Part shown: positions 35,586 to 47,518 of the stretch, piece by piece | How the letters are laid out: each line of letters opens with the position of its first letter | Numbering within the stretch: the stretch's first letter is position 1 | Source of the DNA: Rosa chinensis | Lineage: Eukaryota; Streptophyta; Magnoliopsida; Rosales; Rosaceae | Reading direction: 5' to 3' | Assembly (NCBI RefSeq): GCF_002994745.2 | Contig: NC_037088.1 | Span: forward strand, 57,120,397-57,184,396 | DNA length: 64,000 nucleotides | Made by a program: the position numbers and the translations under genes | Notes under the pieces: generated by a model | Databases searched by the model: none | Seen by the model: only the letters and a program-made list of their open reading frames with translations | Told to the model about the DNA's origin: nothing

Positions 35586-35796
35586 ACTGTCTAATTTTTA
35601 ACTCAATTTTACACCTACCAACACCAGTTGGGTCCACCAACCTCGTATTAGCAATTAGCTAGTCGGCTAGTTGGGTTCAATCTAATCCAACCTTCATTTT
35701 TGTTCCTCGGACGATGTGGTTTTTGTTAATCATTACGTTTTTATTCAAATTTTCTCGTGCTATGCTTGATTTTCAGGACATAGTCTAAAAGTTAAG

Positions 35797-36665
35797 ACAC
35801 TCAATAATATGAACAAAAACCGCCACAATAATGTAGAAAGTGCATTGTTCCCATTAGAGAGAGAAGCTCCTGCTTCTCTCTAACCTAAGCTCTCTCATCT
35901 CTACAGCAAACCTTTCTTCTTTGATTCCCTCACCCATCTGGTGACTCCTTATCCCCTGTGGTGACTCCTTATCCCCTGTGGTGACTCCTCATCCTATGTG
36001 GTGATTCCTCACCCAAGTGGTGATTTGATTTCCTTGTTTTTTCCTCTTCCTTTGCATCTGAGTTTCAGCCCTCACAGATCAAATTTGTGTTTAGATCTTA
36101 GATCTGGACAGATTTGTTCTCATGGTCATTCTCAGTTTTTGTTCTTCCTTTACTCCTCAAGATTCCCAAACCATGAACAAATCTCCTTCTTCTTGTCTAC
36201 CTTGTCCTGCCATGGAAGATTTCGTACACCTCTGCAACCACCTCTTCAGATCTTAGGTTTCTTTGCTAAGATCTATTTTGGTTTGGTTGTTGTTATCCTT
36301 TTAAGCGAGATATTTTCGTAATCGGTCAACTGGAGAATGTATGGTGGCTCTGTCCGTATCCTCACCTCTGCAGACCACCCTTGGTTACCAATCCTTGCTC
36401 GCGATTTCCGTCGGAGCTCCGGTGACGAATCTGCTATGGCGGCTGCAAAGTGGAGAGGAAGAAGAAGCTTTGATTAGGGCTTGGGTTTTTTTGGGCTGCT
36501 TGGGCTTTTAAGTTTTAATTTAGTTTTTTAGTTATTATCCTACTCATGTCTTAATTTTTATGAATTTCTGACTTTGAGGGGTTTGTTGCCTGCCCTTGGC
36601 TTTGTTTGGGCCTCCATATGCCTTTTGGCTTTATAAATATCAGTTTCACGACCAAAAAAAAAAAA
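35797..36665 (+). mobile_element. Short non-LTR-type insertion ending in poly(A), upstream of copy G
   Basis: The D-E flank is continuous where this segment sits, so it is an insertion of about 870 bp. It starts with a leader rich in GAGAGAGAAGCTCC and TCTCTCTAACC words, has no long coding frame, and ends with TATCAGTTTCACGACC followed by a run of A. This fits a 5'-and-3' LINE deletion derivative or a SINE-like retroelement. A target duplication was not resolved because of flanking A runs. Confidence 0.55.
35939..36025. repeat. 20-bp tandem repeat
   Basis: The unit GTGGTGACTCCTTATCCCCT occurs in about four degenerate copies inside the non-LTR insertion. Confidence 0.8.
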
Positions 36666-37082
36666 ATATTAACAAAAAAGAAAAAAAAATTGTACGATTT
36701 CCCCCATTTTATTAACTTTGAGAAAAAAAAAAATCCAAAAAAGTTCCATTTTTCAGCCTCATCGATATACATGGAAGATCTATATGTGCGGATGGTTCAT
36801 AGGTCCACCAGTTGCGATCCAATTGTCATGGCCCACTACATTCTCTAGTGAATAGTACTCCCCCATTACTCTCATTCCTAACGAAGTTGTAAACTACCTG
36901 AAGGGATCTAGTTCCATTCCTAGCCGAAAAGGAAATTGGTTCTAGTTAGATGGTTTAGTATCATTGGGGCTTTTCCAACTTTAAATTTGAAAAAATAAAG
37001 CAATTACGGTCATGTGGCAGCCAACTACATCATTACAAATGGAGTCTAATCCCATCAACGTCAAAAAGGCTCTGGCTTTGCG

Positions 37083-37089
37083 TATAAAA
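37083..37089 (+). promoter_or_regulatory. TATA box (TATAAAA) of copy G promoter
   Basis: Same module as at 20707-20713, about 220 bp before the ATG at 37310. A TTCAAGAA motif (37275-37282) is also shared with copy E. Confidence 0.55.
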
Positions 37090-37329
37090 CCTTGCAAAAA
37101 ATCGATCTTTTCTGATCTTCTCGTTCTAATAACTCACGTTTCTGTGGTTAAACCAGCTCAGTTGACTCATTTCACCTCTATCTTCCCCAAGAGGCTTGCT
37201 TTTCTGTTACCTCTTCACTATTTTCAACTCTGTCTCTTCTCAAGAAGAAGCCCTCTGTCTGTCTTTTCAAGGACTTCAAGAAAGCCTTCACTGAGTTTTT
37301 GAGCCAAAAATGGAGGGAAAAGAAGAACA

Positions 37330-37560
37330 TGTAAGGAAAGTAATCTGCCATAATATTGTAGATCTGTCATAATCTGTCCTATTATTGCAGATTGCTCTAT
37401 CATACGATTTGTACAATAGCTGTAACCTTCCTTGTATGTATTTTAGGTAGTTAATAGATTCCAGACTTGTAGGGATATTTTGTAATCACACTTGTATAAA
37501 GGACACGATTCTGAGTTAATGAAATTCATCTCTTCAGTCAATTGTTTTCTCCTTCTTTCA
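37330..37560 (+). repeat. Copia element 2, 5' LTR
   Basis: 231 bp, TG...CA, directly followed by the initiator-Met-tRNA primer-binding site at 37561-37572. Confidence 0.95.
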
Positions 37561-37659
37561 TGGTATCAGAGCAGGACTAGATCCTGACTCTTCTTCTTCC
37601 CTGCTGCACTCTATCTTCTCGTGCAGCTTGCTCTCTAGCCTCTCATCAACCCAACCAAC

Positions 37660-40600
37660 ATGGTTAAAGATGATCCTCCACCTTCAAAAGACCACGGCAA
37701 GTCACATGCCGATTCCTCCAATCCTCCTATATCCGAAATGTCAAAATCAGAACTTTCTATTCCTTATTACACTCATCATTCAGATCATCCAGGGCTAGTC
37801 CTAGTCTCTAAACCTCTGAATGGAGACAATTATGCAGGGTGGAAGAGGGCTATGACTTTAGCTCTGAATTCCAAGAACAAGCTGGGTTTTGTGAATGGTA
37901 CAATAACGGCCCCTTCAGAAGAGACCGATCCAAAAGGCTATGCTGCTTGGTCACGCTGCAATGATATGGTCCACTCATGGATCATTAACACAGTAGATCC
38001 AGAAATCAGTGACAGTGTCATCTACTATCCTACCGCACACGAAGTATGGGAAGACCTTCGTGAACGGTTCTCTCAAGGTAACGCCCCACGAATCTTTGAA
38101 ATTCAGCGAGAGATCGCCTATCTCCGACAAGAACAGCTGTTAGTCTCAGCCTATTATACAAAATTGAAAAGCCTATGGGATGAACTAGCTACCTATTCTG
38201 AGATATCTCGTGGACCACAGGCAGAACAATAAAGACTCATGCAATTTCTGATGGGGCTGAATGATACTTACAGTTCAGTACGCGGACAAATTCTTTTGAT
38301 GGTTCCTTTGCCAACAGTCCGTAAAGCATATGCAGCGGTCACTCAAGATGAGAAGCAACGTTCTCTTTGTGCTTCTCATCCCACTGCAGAATCCTCTAGC
38401 GCCGCGATGGCTGTGCGCAATCCAGGAAGATCCAATTACAATTCAGGAAGAGGGGGACGTTTTGAGAGGAGTGATCGCCAAAACCAACGTCCAGATCGTA
38501 GTTTTGGGTCCCAGGAAGGACGTCGTGTTGACACCGAACGGCGTCAAGGATCCGGCAGGGAGAGACCGCATTGTACCTACTGTGGATATCAGGGTCATTG
38601 GGTACAGACTTGTTATCAATTAATTGGGTATCCCCCAGGTCATCCTAAAGCAAAGCAGGGCACCGGTTTTTCGAAGCAATCAAGAGCGACAATGCCTTCA
38701 GCAAATCAAGTTAGTGAAGGAGGTGAAGATGGTAATGGGCCGACGGTGACTCTCACTGAAGCTCAGTTTAAACAGTTTATGGCTGCCCTTAGTAATCCAA
38801 CTTTGAAGCCCGATTCAAATGCCAGCTCAGGTTCCAAAGCTAATGTTGTGACAAAACCAGGTTTGTCTAAAGTTGTTTCCCGCAATTGGATCATTGACAG
38901 CGGTGCAACTGATCATATTACTTCCTCTACGCAATTATTTCATAAAAATAATAAATGCCCATTACCACCAGTTTTATTGCCTAGTGGAGATAAAGTTGAC
39001 ATTGTTGCAAAAGGATCAATACCACTGAGTACCATGTTTTATCTGCATGATGTGCTTTCTGTGCCTAAATTTAAAGTCGATTTATTATCGGTTAGTCGAT
39101 TGACGAGGGGATTGAATTGTTCAGTGACTTTCTACCCATATTGGTGTGTTTTGCAGGATCTGGCTACGAGGAGGACGATTGGTTTGGGTGAACAACGCAA
39201 CGGATTATATTATTTGATGGCATTAGCGACGGAGAATTCCAAAATCAATCCTTCCTTTTCCACCGCACGCCCAGCTTGTCATCTTACCGTCACCTCCACC
39301 GATTTATGGCACAACCGCTTAGGGCATGTGTCATCATCTTGTTTAGGCTTCATTGCTAAGATTTTTTTGCATGTTTCCATTCCGTCTAATAATGCTTGCC
39401 ATATATGTCCTTTGGCCAAGCAGAGTCGCCTACCTTTTAATACTAGTACCATATCTTCAGTCAAACCATTTGAAATTATTCATTGTGATATTTGGGGTCG
39501 ATATCGATTTCCTTCTATTTCTGGTGCTCATTATTTTCTTACCATTGTTGATGACTATACACGTTTTACTTGGATATTTTTAATGCGCCATAAAGATGAA
39601 GTCCAATCACTCATTAAACATTTTTTTAGCTATGCTCTCACTCAATTTGATTCTCACATTAAAACTTTCCGTAGTGATAATGGTAGTGAATTCTTATCCC
39701 TTCGCTCCTTTTTTAATGATAATGGTGTCGTTTTCCAACATTCTTACGTTTACACGCCCCAACAAAATGGGGTTGTGGAACGTAAACATCGACACATTCT
39801 TCAAGTGGCTCGTGCACTCAAATTTCAAGCACACCTCCCTTCTCAATTTTGGGGGGAGTGTGCCCTTACCGCAGTCCACATCATCAACCGCTTACCTTCT
39901 CCCATTCTTTCTTTCAAAACTCCTTTTGAACTTCTTTATTCGAAACCTCCTTCTTTCTCCCACCTCCGTGTTTTTGGCTGTTTAGCTTATGCCACTAACG
40001 TTCATCCCATTCATAAATTCGATCAACGTGCCATTCAGTCCATTTTCATCGGGTATCCTATCGGTCAGAAGGCCTACAAGTTATTTGATTTATCCCGCAA
40101 GAAGGTCTTTACTAGTCGCGATGTAAAATTTCATGAGCATATTTTCCCTTATTTCACTCAGCCCAGTTCTATTGTCTCTTCATTGGGCCACCAACCTGGC
40201 CCTATTCCCTTGCCCTCTGACGTTGACTTCTCTTTTTCTCTTCCCCGTCCTTCGCCTCCTTCGTCTCCATCTTCTTCCACTTCTGTCTCTCCTTCTGACC
40301 CCGTTTCTTCTCCGCTGCCGACACCACCCTCATCACCTCCACCGCCGCCATCATCACCGTCTTCGCCATCGCCCCCATCACCTCCACCACCACCTTCTTT
40401 CCGTACCTACTCCCGTCGTCGTCCGACCCATCCTCCGGCCGGCGACGCTGTCCTTAATCCTCCGGCCATCCTTCCTGCTCCTCCTTTCTCTCCAGCACCG
40501 CTTTCTCCTCCTCCTTCCTCCTCTCTTCCCACCGGTCCTGTTCCCAATCCGGATCTGCCTATTCCCACTCCGGATCTTGCTCCTCTCCGTCGCTCCAGCC

Positions 40601-41961
40601 GTCACGCTCGCCCACCAGACCGCCTCACTTACCATGTTTGCTCCACCCCCTCCGACCAATCGCCCTCCTTGCTGCCCGGTCCGGCCCACGGTACTCACTA
40701 CCCCTTGGCCCATTATGTTTCCTATCATCGGTATCTGCCGCAGCACCTTGCCTACACGGCCAACATCAGCCACGTTTCCGAGCCCCGCTCCTATTCTGAG
40801 GCTGTCGTTCATCCTGAGTGGCAGGCTGCCATGCTTTCTGAATTACAGGCTCTTCAAGCTAACAGAACTTGGACCCTGTCTCCTCTTCCGGCCGGTAAGG
40901 TCCCTATTGGTTGTCGTTGGGTTTATAAGGTGAAACACAAGGCTGATGGTTCTGTGGAGCGGTATAAAGCCCTCTTCGTTGCTAAGTTAGAAGGGGTCGA
41001 TTATCAAGAAAATTTTTCTCCTACTGCCAAAATCATTACTGTTCGATGTTTGTTGGCTTTGGCTGCAGCTCGTGGTTGGACATTACATCAATTGGATGTG
41101 AATAATGCATTCCTCCATGGCGACTTGTCAGAGGAAATTTACATGTCTCCTCCGCCTGGTCTTCGGCGACAGGGGGAGGAGAATCTGGTATGCAGATTAC
41201 ATAAATCCTTATATGGTTTAAAGCAAGCTTCACGGCAGTGGTTTGAGAAGTTTTCTGATGCTGTACGGTTAGCCGGGTACGTCCAATCTAAAGGTGATTA
41301 TTCATTATTCACTAGAAAGCATGGGAATTCATTTACTGCACTCTTGATCTACGTTGATGATATATTGATTACCGGAAATGATTTGGAGATTATTGCTGCA
41401 CTTAAAGCTTTCTTACATAGTCAATTTCGTCTCAAAGATCTTGGAGACTTAAAGTACTTTCTTGGTATTGAAGTTTCGACTTCCAAACGGGGAATTTTTA
41501 TATGTCAACGTAAGTATGCTCTAGAGATTATTGAAGATGCAGGGTTACTTGGAGCTGCACCTGTGGATACTCCCATGGAAAAGGGTTTAAAATTGTCTGA
41601 TCATAGTGATTTACTCAAAGACCCTGGAAAGTACAGGAGGTTAGGCAGGCTTATATATCTCACTGTTTCCCGCCCTGACATCACTTATGCAGTCCATGTC
41701 CTTAGCAGATTCATGAATCAACCAAGAAAAATGCATTGGGAGGCAGCTTTGAGAGTAGTACGCTATCTAAAAGGCTCTCCTGGACAAGGTCTGTTTTTCT
41801 CTTCCACCAATGATCTAAAATTGAGGGCTTATTGTGACTCTGATTGGGCGGGATGCCCTGTCACTAGAAGGTCTACCACCGGATACTTTGTTTTTCTTGG
41901 AGGTCAAAACGTCAAAAGACAGTATCCTTGTCTTCAGCAGAGGCGGAATATCTTGCTATGA
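37660..41961 (+). pseudogene. Copia 2 Gag-Pol polyprotein, nearly open
   Basis: One frame runs from the ATG at 37660, with a single TAA at 38230-38232 (Q-A-E-Q-stop-R-L-M-Q, likely CAA to TAA). In order it contains Gag, a CCHC knuckle (C-T-Y-C-G-Y-Q-G-H-W-V-Q-T-C), protease D-S-G-A-T-D-H, pre-integrase L-W-H-N-R-L-G-H-V, integrase with H-C-D-I-W-G, S-D-N-G-S-E-F and P-Q-Q-N-G-V-V-E-R-K, a Pro/Ser-rich spacer (about 40200-40600), reverse transcriptase with Y-V-D-D-I-L-I-T-G, and RNase H. Reverse transcriptase lacks the four residues G-F-T-Q found in copia 3 near 40990. A deletion near 41900 shifts the RNase H frame, which continues at 41928-42281. Confidence 0.93.
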
Positions 41962-42281
41962 CAGGAACGTGTTGTGAGCTGACTTGGTTGCGTTATTTGC
42001 TTAGAGATCTAAATCTATCTCTCTCTGAACCGACTCTGCTGTTTTGTGATAACAAGGCTGCACTGCATATTGCTGCCAACCCTGTATTCCATGAGCGAAC
42101 TAGGCATATTGAGATGGATTGCCACTACATTAGAGACAAAATTCTAGATGGTATTGTGGCCACGAGGTATGTGAATTTAGCTTATCAACTTGCTGATGTT
42201 CTTACTAAACCTTTGGGGAAAGATGTCTTTGTCCCTATGATTCGCAAGTTGGGAGTGCAAGATATCCACTCTCCAACTTGA
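41928..42281 (+). pseudogene. Copia 2 RNase H C-terminal part (shifted frame)
   Basis: The frame reads [35 protein letters not shown] and Q-L-A-D-V-L-T-K-P-L, the end of copia RNase H. It is separated from the main frame by the deletion near 41900. Confidence 0.9.
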
Positions 42282-42288
42282 GGGGGAG

Positions 42289-42519
42289 TGTAAGGAAAGT
42301 AGTCTGCCATAATATTGCAGATCTGTCATAATCTGTCCTATTATTGCAGATTGCTCTATCATACGATTTGTACAATAGCTGTAACCTTCCTTGTATGTAT
42401 TTTAGGTAGTTAATAGATTCCAGACTTGTAGGGATATTTTGTAATCACACTTGTATAAAGGACACGATTCTGAGTTAATGAAATTCATCTCTTCAGTCAA
42501 TTGTTTTCTCCTTCTTTCA
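42289..42519 (+). repeat. Copia element 2, 3' LTR
   Basis: 231 bp, preceded by AGGGGGAG at 42281-42288. It differs from the 5' LTR at two sites near its start. Confidence 0.95.
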
Positions 42520-44715
42520 GAACATGCAATAGGCATCGACCTGGGAACCATGTACTCGTGTGTTGCAGTGTAGCAGCACGGTCGTGTTGAGATCATACCC
42601 AACGAACAGGGAAACAGGACGACTCCTTCTTGCGTTGCCTTCACCGAATCTGTGAGCTTGGTCGGCGATGGAGCTATTAACCAGGTGGCCAGAAACCTCA
42701 CCAACACCGTCTTTGGTAGGTTCATCTTTCCCTGTCTACACTTATATATAGGTTTTGAGTTTGGTTTAGGGTTTGTAGGATTGTTGGCTAAGAACGAGCA
42801 TGAATCAAATAGGAGTGTAAATGGTGGAAAATATATACTAGTGGCTGGCTTGGAACTACAAATCTTTCACTTGTTACTTATTAGTTAGACCAAGTCCTTG
42901 ATATTCGATTTTATACTTAGACTTTACCCACAATAAATTTGATACAGTACTCTTGTGATTTAGGGAAAAAAGTCTTTGATCTATTGGTACAATTACTACT
43001 AGTCCTCTGCAGGTTTAGATTGAAGCTTGGTTGTCTTAAACAATTGGAGGTAGTAGGCTCAATTAGGTTGAACATTCAAACTTACATAATAAAAAAACGA
43101 TATATCATATGACATTTTTTGTTTTGGTATTCCTTAATGGACTTGGTTTCCACGTCAATTGGACTGTGTTTTTAGCTTTAACATCAATTTGCAGATGCAA
43201 AGAGGTTGATTGGTAGAAGATTTCATGAAACATGTGTTCAGAATGATATGAAGCTCTGGCCATTCAAGGTCATTGAAGGTTTGATTGACAAGCCTATGAT
43301 TGTGGTCAACCACAAAGGCCAAGAGAAAAAGTATGCTGCTGAAGAAATTTCATCCATGGTTTTGGCAAAGATGCGTGAGATTGCTGAAGCCTATATATTG
43401 GTGCTACTGTAAAGAATTCAGTAATTACGGTCCCTGCGTACTTCAACTACTCCCAGCGACAAGCTACCAAAAGGGCTGCTGCCACTGCTGGCTTCAATGT
43501 GATTCGCATTATCAACGAGCCTACTGCTGTTGCAATTGCTTATGGGCTTGAAAAGAAAGCTGGTTGGTATAGCAACAGAAGTGTTATGATTTTTGACTTG
43601 GGTGGTGGTGCTTTAGATGTTTCTCTGCTTAGCATAAGTACTTCTGCTGTCTTTGAAGTGAAGGCAACTGCTGGAGATACTCACCTTGGTGGTGAAGACT
43701 TCGATAACAGAATGGTGAACTTTTGTGTAGAGGAATTCAAGCAGAAGCATAAAGTGGATGTTAGTGGAAACTCCAGGGCTATTAGGAGGTTAAGAAATGC
43801 CTGTGAGAAGGCAAAGAGGAGGCTTTCATTTGCCACTATGACTGATATTGAAATTGAATGTTTGCATCACGCTACTGATTTCTTTTTAAGTTTTAGCCGT
43901 GCCAAATTCGAACAACTCAACATGGATTTCTTCATCAAGTGCATGGACCCTGTGGATAAGTGTTTGAAGGATGCGAAGATGGATGTGAGCTGAGTCCATA
44001 ATGTTGTCCTTGCTGGTGGTTCGTCTAGAATTCTGAAGGTGCAGCAGCTATTGCAGGATCTGTTCAAGGGGAAGCAATTGTGCAAAAGTGTTAACCTGAT
44101 GAAGCAGTGGCATATGGTGCTGCTGTTCAAGCTGCAGCTTTGAGTGGGAATGAAAATGAGATGCTTCAAGGCTTTGCTCTCTTGGATGTCACCCCACTCT
44201 CACTTGGCATTGAGGCTCGAGACTGCAATTTCATGTATGTTGTGATCCCAAGAAACACTAGAATTCCCACCACAATGAAAAGGGGTATTACTACTTTGTA
44301 CGAATACCAAACTTCCATAGACATAGCCATTTTCGAGGGGGAGAGTTCAACAACATTAGAAAATAATTTCTTGGCTGAATTTACCATCAATAATGTTCCT
44401 CCAGCTCGGAAGGGAGCTCCTAAATATGATATTTGCTTTGATATTGATGCTGATGGTATCCTATCATGTGTCTCTGCTGAGAATAAGTCCACTGGTGAGA
44501 AGCAAGGGTGTACAATCATCTCTACAAGCAAGATAAAGCAAGAAGGAATTGAGTCCAGTAAGAGAAAACTTGAAAGAAGTGAGCTAAGCAAGATAAAACA
44601 TGAAGGAAATGATACTAGCAAGATCAAACGTGAAGCAACCGAGACAAGGAAGTGTGACATGCAAGATAATACCTGCGATGGAACCGAGTTAAGCAAGGAA
44701 AACAGTAAAATGTGA

Positions 44716-45545
44716 AGGAACTGGAACTGAGGCCAAGTCTAAATCAATGGGTGTTTATTTTTGATATTTTACTGGTGTTTGGGTTATTGCGCGTGTGGTT
44801 TTGGATAAATGTTCATAATGTATGAACTATTTAACATATATTGTCATCTTTAGTTTTGGTGGAGTGAGGCAGTGGATGGGCTTTGTTTTGCTCGTGGTTC
44901 ATGCATGTTGCGACTTGCTGGTTCTTTTGCTAACAGACTTCTGATTTTGCTATGAGATTATGCCTGCTTGATTACTATAGTCATGTTTATTTATTTTTTT
45001 TGTTTCAGTTCTATAAAGTATTAACCACAAATCAATGCAGTGGACATGTTTTATGAAATGTTTGAACTAGATAACACAATTGAACTTCTGTTCTACATGT
45101 TGTTCTGTTTTGTAGAATACTTGTAGTCACCATAAGACTTGTATTCTTGCTTTCTATAGTTGAACACATTGTTATTCACGGGTTGGCTGCCTTGGGACAA
45201 TAGAAGAGGGGATATATTGCACGACATGGTTTGACAGTACTGTTCAACATGAATTGCTGATCAATATAATTGAAGTGTTCCGAAAGCTAAACGGAACTAA
45301 ATGCAGCAAAACATGGAAGCATAAGGTGAACTTCAGAAGAGCTTGATGTGTTTTCTGTATCGACACACTTACTAGAAATATGATTTACAACATTTGCAAC
45401 TCGGAAGTAAAACATAACAGCTTATATGTCTCAAAGATCTGTAGCTGATGCTAGGGAGTTCTACATTTGTTGCGTGCAGAGCTAACTGTAGTTGAATCAA
45501 TTTGGCCATGTAAAATATGAACAAAACAACAAATCAAGTCAAATT
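44716..45545. other. 3' flank of copy G
   Basis: No gene is recognised. A shifted frame just after the stop still reads V-K-C-E-G-T-G-T-E, suggesting the decapeptide tail once extended about 20 residues further. Confidence 0.5.
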
Positions 45546-45697
45546 AACTTTGTTTTGCTACACTACAGTGTTATATAGAAATAGGTCCATTCATTTAACT
45601 TCCAATCAAAAGAAATATTTTTCAGAAATAAACTTTTTTTGACCTAGCCGCTCTGCTAGGGTTACTTTCTAGGGTTAGAAAGCAAATTTGCAGCTCC

Positions 45698-47518
45698 ATG
45701 GACGTGGATATGCTAAGTTGGAATTGCAGAGGGATCTGTAATGATGCTACAACACGAGCGTTGAAGGATCTGTGTTCACAAAACAGGCCACATATTGTTT
45801 TTTTGTGTGAAACGAAAATCAGCCGCGTTGAAGATTTCGACCGGCTGCGTAGGGCTCTTGGTTTCGCTCATGTCGAAGCAATGTTTAGCGAGGGTCAGTC
45901 TGGAGGTTTGGAGTTGTTCTGGACCGATGATGTGCATTTGCAGATCGGTACTAAATCTGCGCATCATGTTGATGCGCTTGTCATTGGTGATTCTGGGACT
46001 CCATCGTGGAGGGTTATTGGTTTTTACGGTTATGCTAGAACAGGAGAGAGGGATCGATCTTGGCAGCTGCTAAGGGACCTTTCCGACCTCGACTCTCTCC
46101 CATGGGTTGTGATCGGGGACTTCAACGAAATTTTAAACAGTGGTGAAAAGATAGCTGGTCCTCTTAGAGCAGAACGTCAGATGAGGGGATTTCGTGAGGC
46201 TTTGGGATACTGTGATCTGCTCGATTTAGGGTTTGATGTTTTTGGTCATTCTAAACTCTTCCATTTGCCTCCATCTGATTCGGATCATGTTCCTCTACTA
46301 TTGAGGGCTAGTACAACTCGTCTTCCTGTAAGATCCAAGTCTCATAGATTTAAATTTGAGTCTTTTTGGTTGCAACATCCGGACTGTGATAGCATGGTTA
46401 AGGATGCTTGGGGAACAGATGTGGCTGGGGCGCCGATGTTTTGTGTAACTAAGAAAATCATGTTTACCCGGATCAAATTAGATAAATGGCAGAGAGAGGT
46501 GTTTCGGGGTAGACAATTGCAGATGTTGGGGATTCGAACCCGGCTGGAGGAATTACTTGAGGTTCCTATATCTGACGTGATCCAACAAGAGAAGAAAACA
46601 TTGTCGGATACTCTCCAGAATGTGCTATTTCAGGAGGAGCTGTTCTGGAAGCAGAGGGCTAAAGTCACATGGCTTAAGGAGGGGGATCGGAATACCGGAT
46701 TCTTCCATCGAAGAACAGAAAATAGGAAATGCAAAAATATGCTTCAAGGGCTGTATGACGAGGACGGTAATTGGAGGGAGGATGATGCTGGTTTGGAGGA
46801 GGTTATAACTAGCTATTTTACTAAGATGTTTTCAGCGTCAGAAATTGACATTGGGGCCCTTGATCGTACTTTGGAGGCGATTGTTCCATCAGTCACCTCC
46901 CAAATGAATGAGGATCTATGTGCCCCGTATACTCGGGAGGAGATCAGGTTTGCTCTTTTCCAGATGTATCCAACAAAGTCCCCAGGACCAGATGGTATGC
47001 CTCCACTCTTTTTCCAACACTATTGGGACCTTATTGGTCAGGATGTGGTTGCAGCAGTTCAGAATTTTCTCCATACAGGGTTGATTCTCAAGAAAATTAA
47101 TTTCACGCATATTTGCCTCATTCCAAAGGTCGACAATCCTGAGACTATGTCAGACTTGAGACCCATTGCCCTATGTAATGTCGTTTACAAGATTTGCTCG
47201 AAGGTGATTGCTAATAGATTGAAGGTAGTCTTACCGTCGGTGATTTCTCCTTTCCAGAGTGCTTTTGTTCCAGGGAGGTTGATTACAGATAACATTTTAG
47301 TGGCAAATGAGATGGCTCATTTTGTCCATAATAAGAGGGATGGAGAGGTCGGGTACATGGCTCTGAAGCTAGATCTAAGTAAGGCTTATGATAGAATGGA
47401 GTGGGTTTTTCTGGAAAAAGTTATGCTCCGTTTTGGTTTTGCACGGCGTTGGATTGATGTTGTGATGCAGTGTGTATGCACAGTACGGTATTCTTTCTTG
47501 GTGGTACTAGGGGTTTGA
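45698..47518 (+). pseudogene. LINE ORF2 part 1: endonuclease and reverse transcriptase N-terminal half
   Basis: Starts M-D-V-D-M-L-S-W-N-C-R-G, the AP-endonuclease N-terminus, with F-L-C-E-T-K and V-I-G-D-F-N-E-I. The endonuclease is internally deleted near 46235: L-D-L-G-F joins directly to sequence just before S-D-H-V-P-L-L-L. Reverse transcriptase motifs follow: K-S-P-G-P-D-G-M-P-P, L-I-P-K, L-R-P-I-A-L-C-N-V, S-A-F-V-P-G-R-L-I-T-D-N and K-L-D-L-S-K-A-Y-D-R. The frame is lost near 47500 by a small deletion before R-G-L-R-Q-G-D-P-L-S-P. Confidence 0.92.

Larger units (their letters stand above)
37330..42519 (+). mobile_element. Copia element 2, young Ty1/copia LTR retrotransposon inside Hsp70 copy G
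   Basis: The element runs from TGTAAGGAAA to CTTCTTTCA, flanked by the exact duplication GAACA (37325-37329 and 42520-42524). The 231-bp LTRs differ at only two positions by eye. The primer-binding site TGGTATCAGAGC follows the 5' LTR and the polypurine tract AGGGGGAG precedes the 3' LTR. The polyprotein is broken by one nonsense codon and small deletions. Confidence 0.96.
37310..44715 (+). pseudogene. Hsp70 copy G, pseudogene split by copia element 2, with decapeptide-repeat tail
   Basis: Exon 1 is 37310-37329 plus 42525-42715, interrupted by the retrotransposon. It also has a stop replacing the Trp of V-A-V-W (about 42571). Exon 2 starts at 43195, has a 2-base insertion near 43393 (A-Y-I-L instead of A-Y-L-G), a TGA at 43991-43993 and a frameshift near 44093 (before P-D-E-A). 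From 44107 the frame is open through D-V-T-P-L-S-L-G, a complete beta substrate-binding domain and then a Lys/Glu-rich tail to 44715. The tail consists of ten-residue repeats with I-K-Q-E, R-K-L-E, I-K-H-E and I-K-R-E at 30-bp spacing. The lid domain is absent. Confidence 0.92.

Noticed and set aside
37310..37329. Start of an intact Hsp70 gene at copy G
   Set aside because: The exon is interrupted after 20 bp by copia element 2, and the rest of the exon has a nonsense codon.
40133..40933. 266-codon Leu/His/Pro-rich frame and the opposite-strand frame at 40378-40812
   Set aside because: Both are shadow frames of the low-complexity Pro/Ser-rich spacer between integrase and reverse transcriptase of copia element 2.
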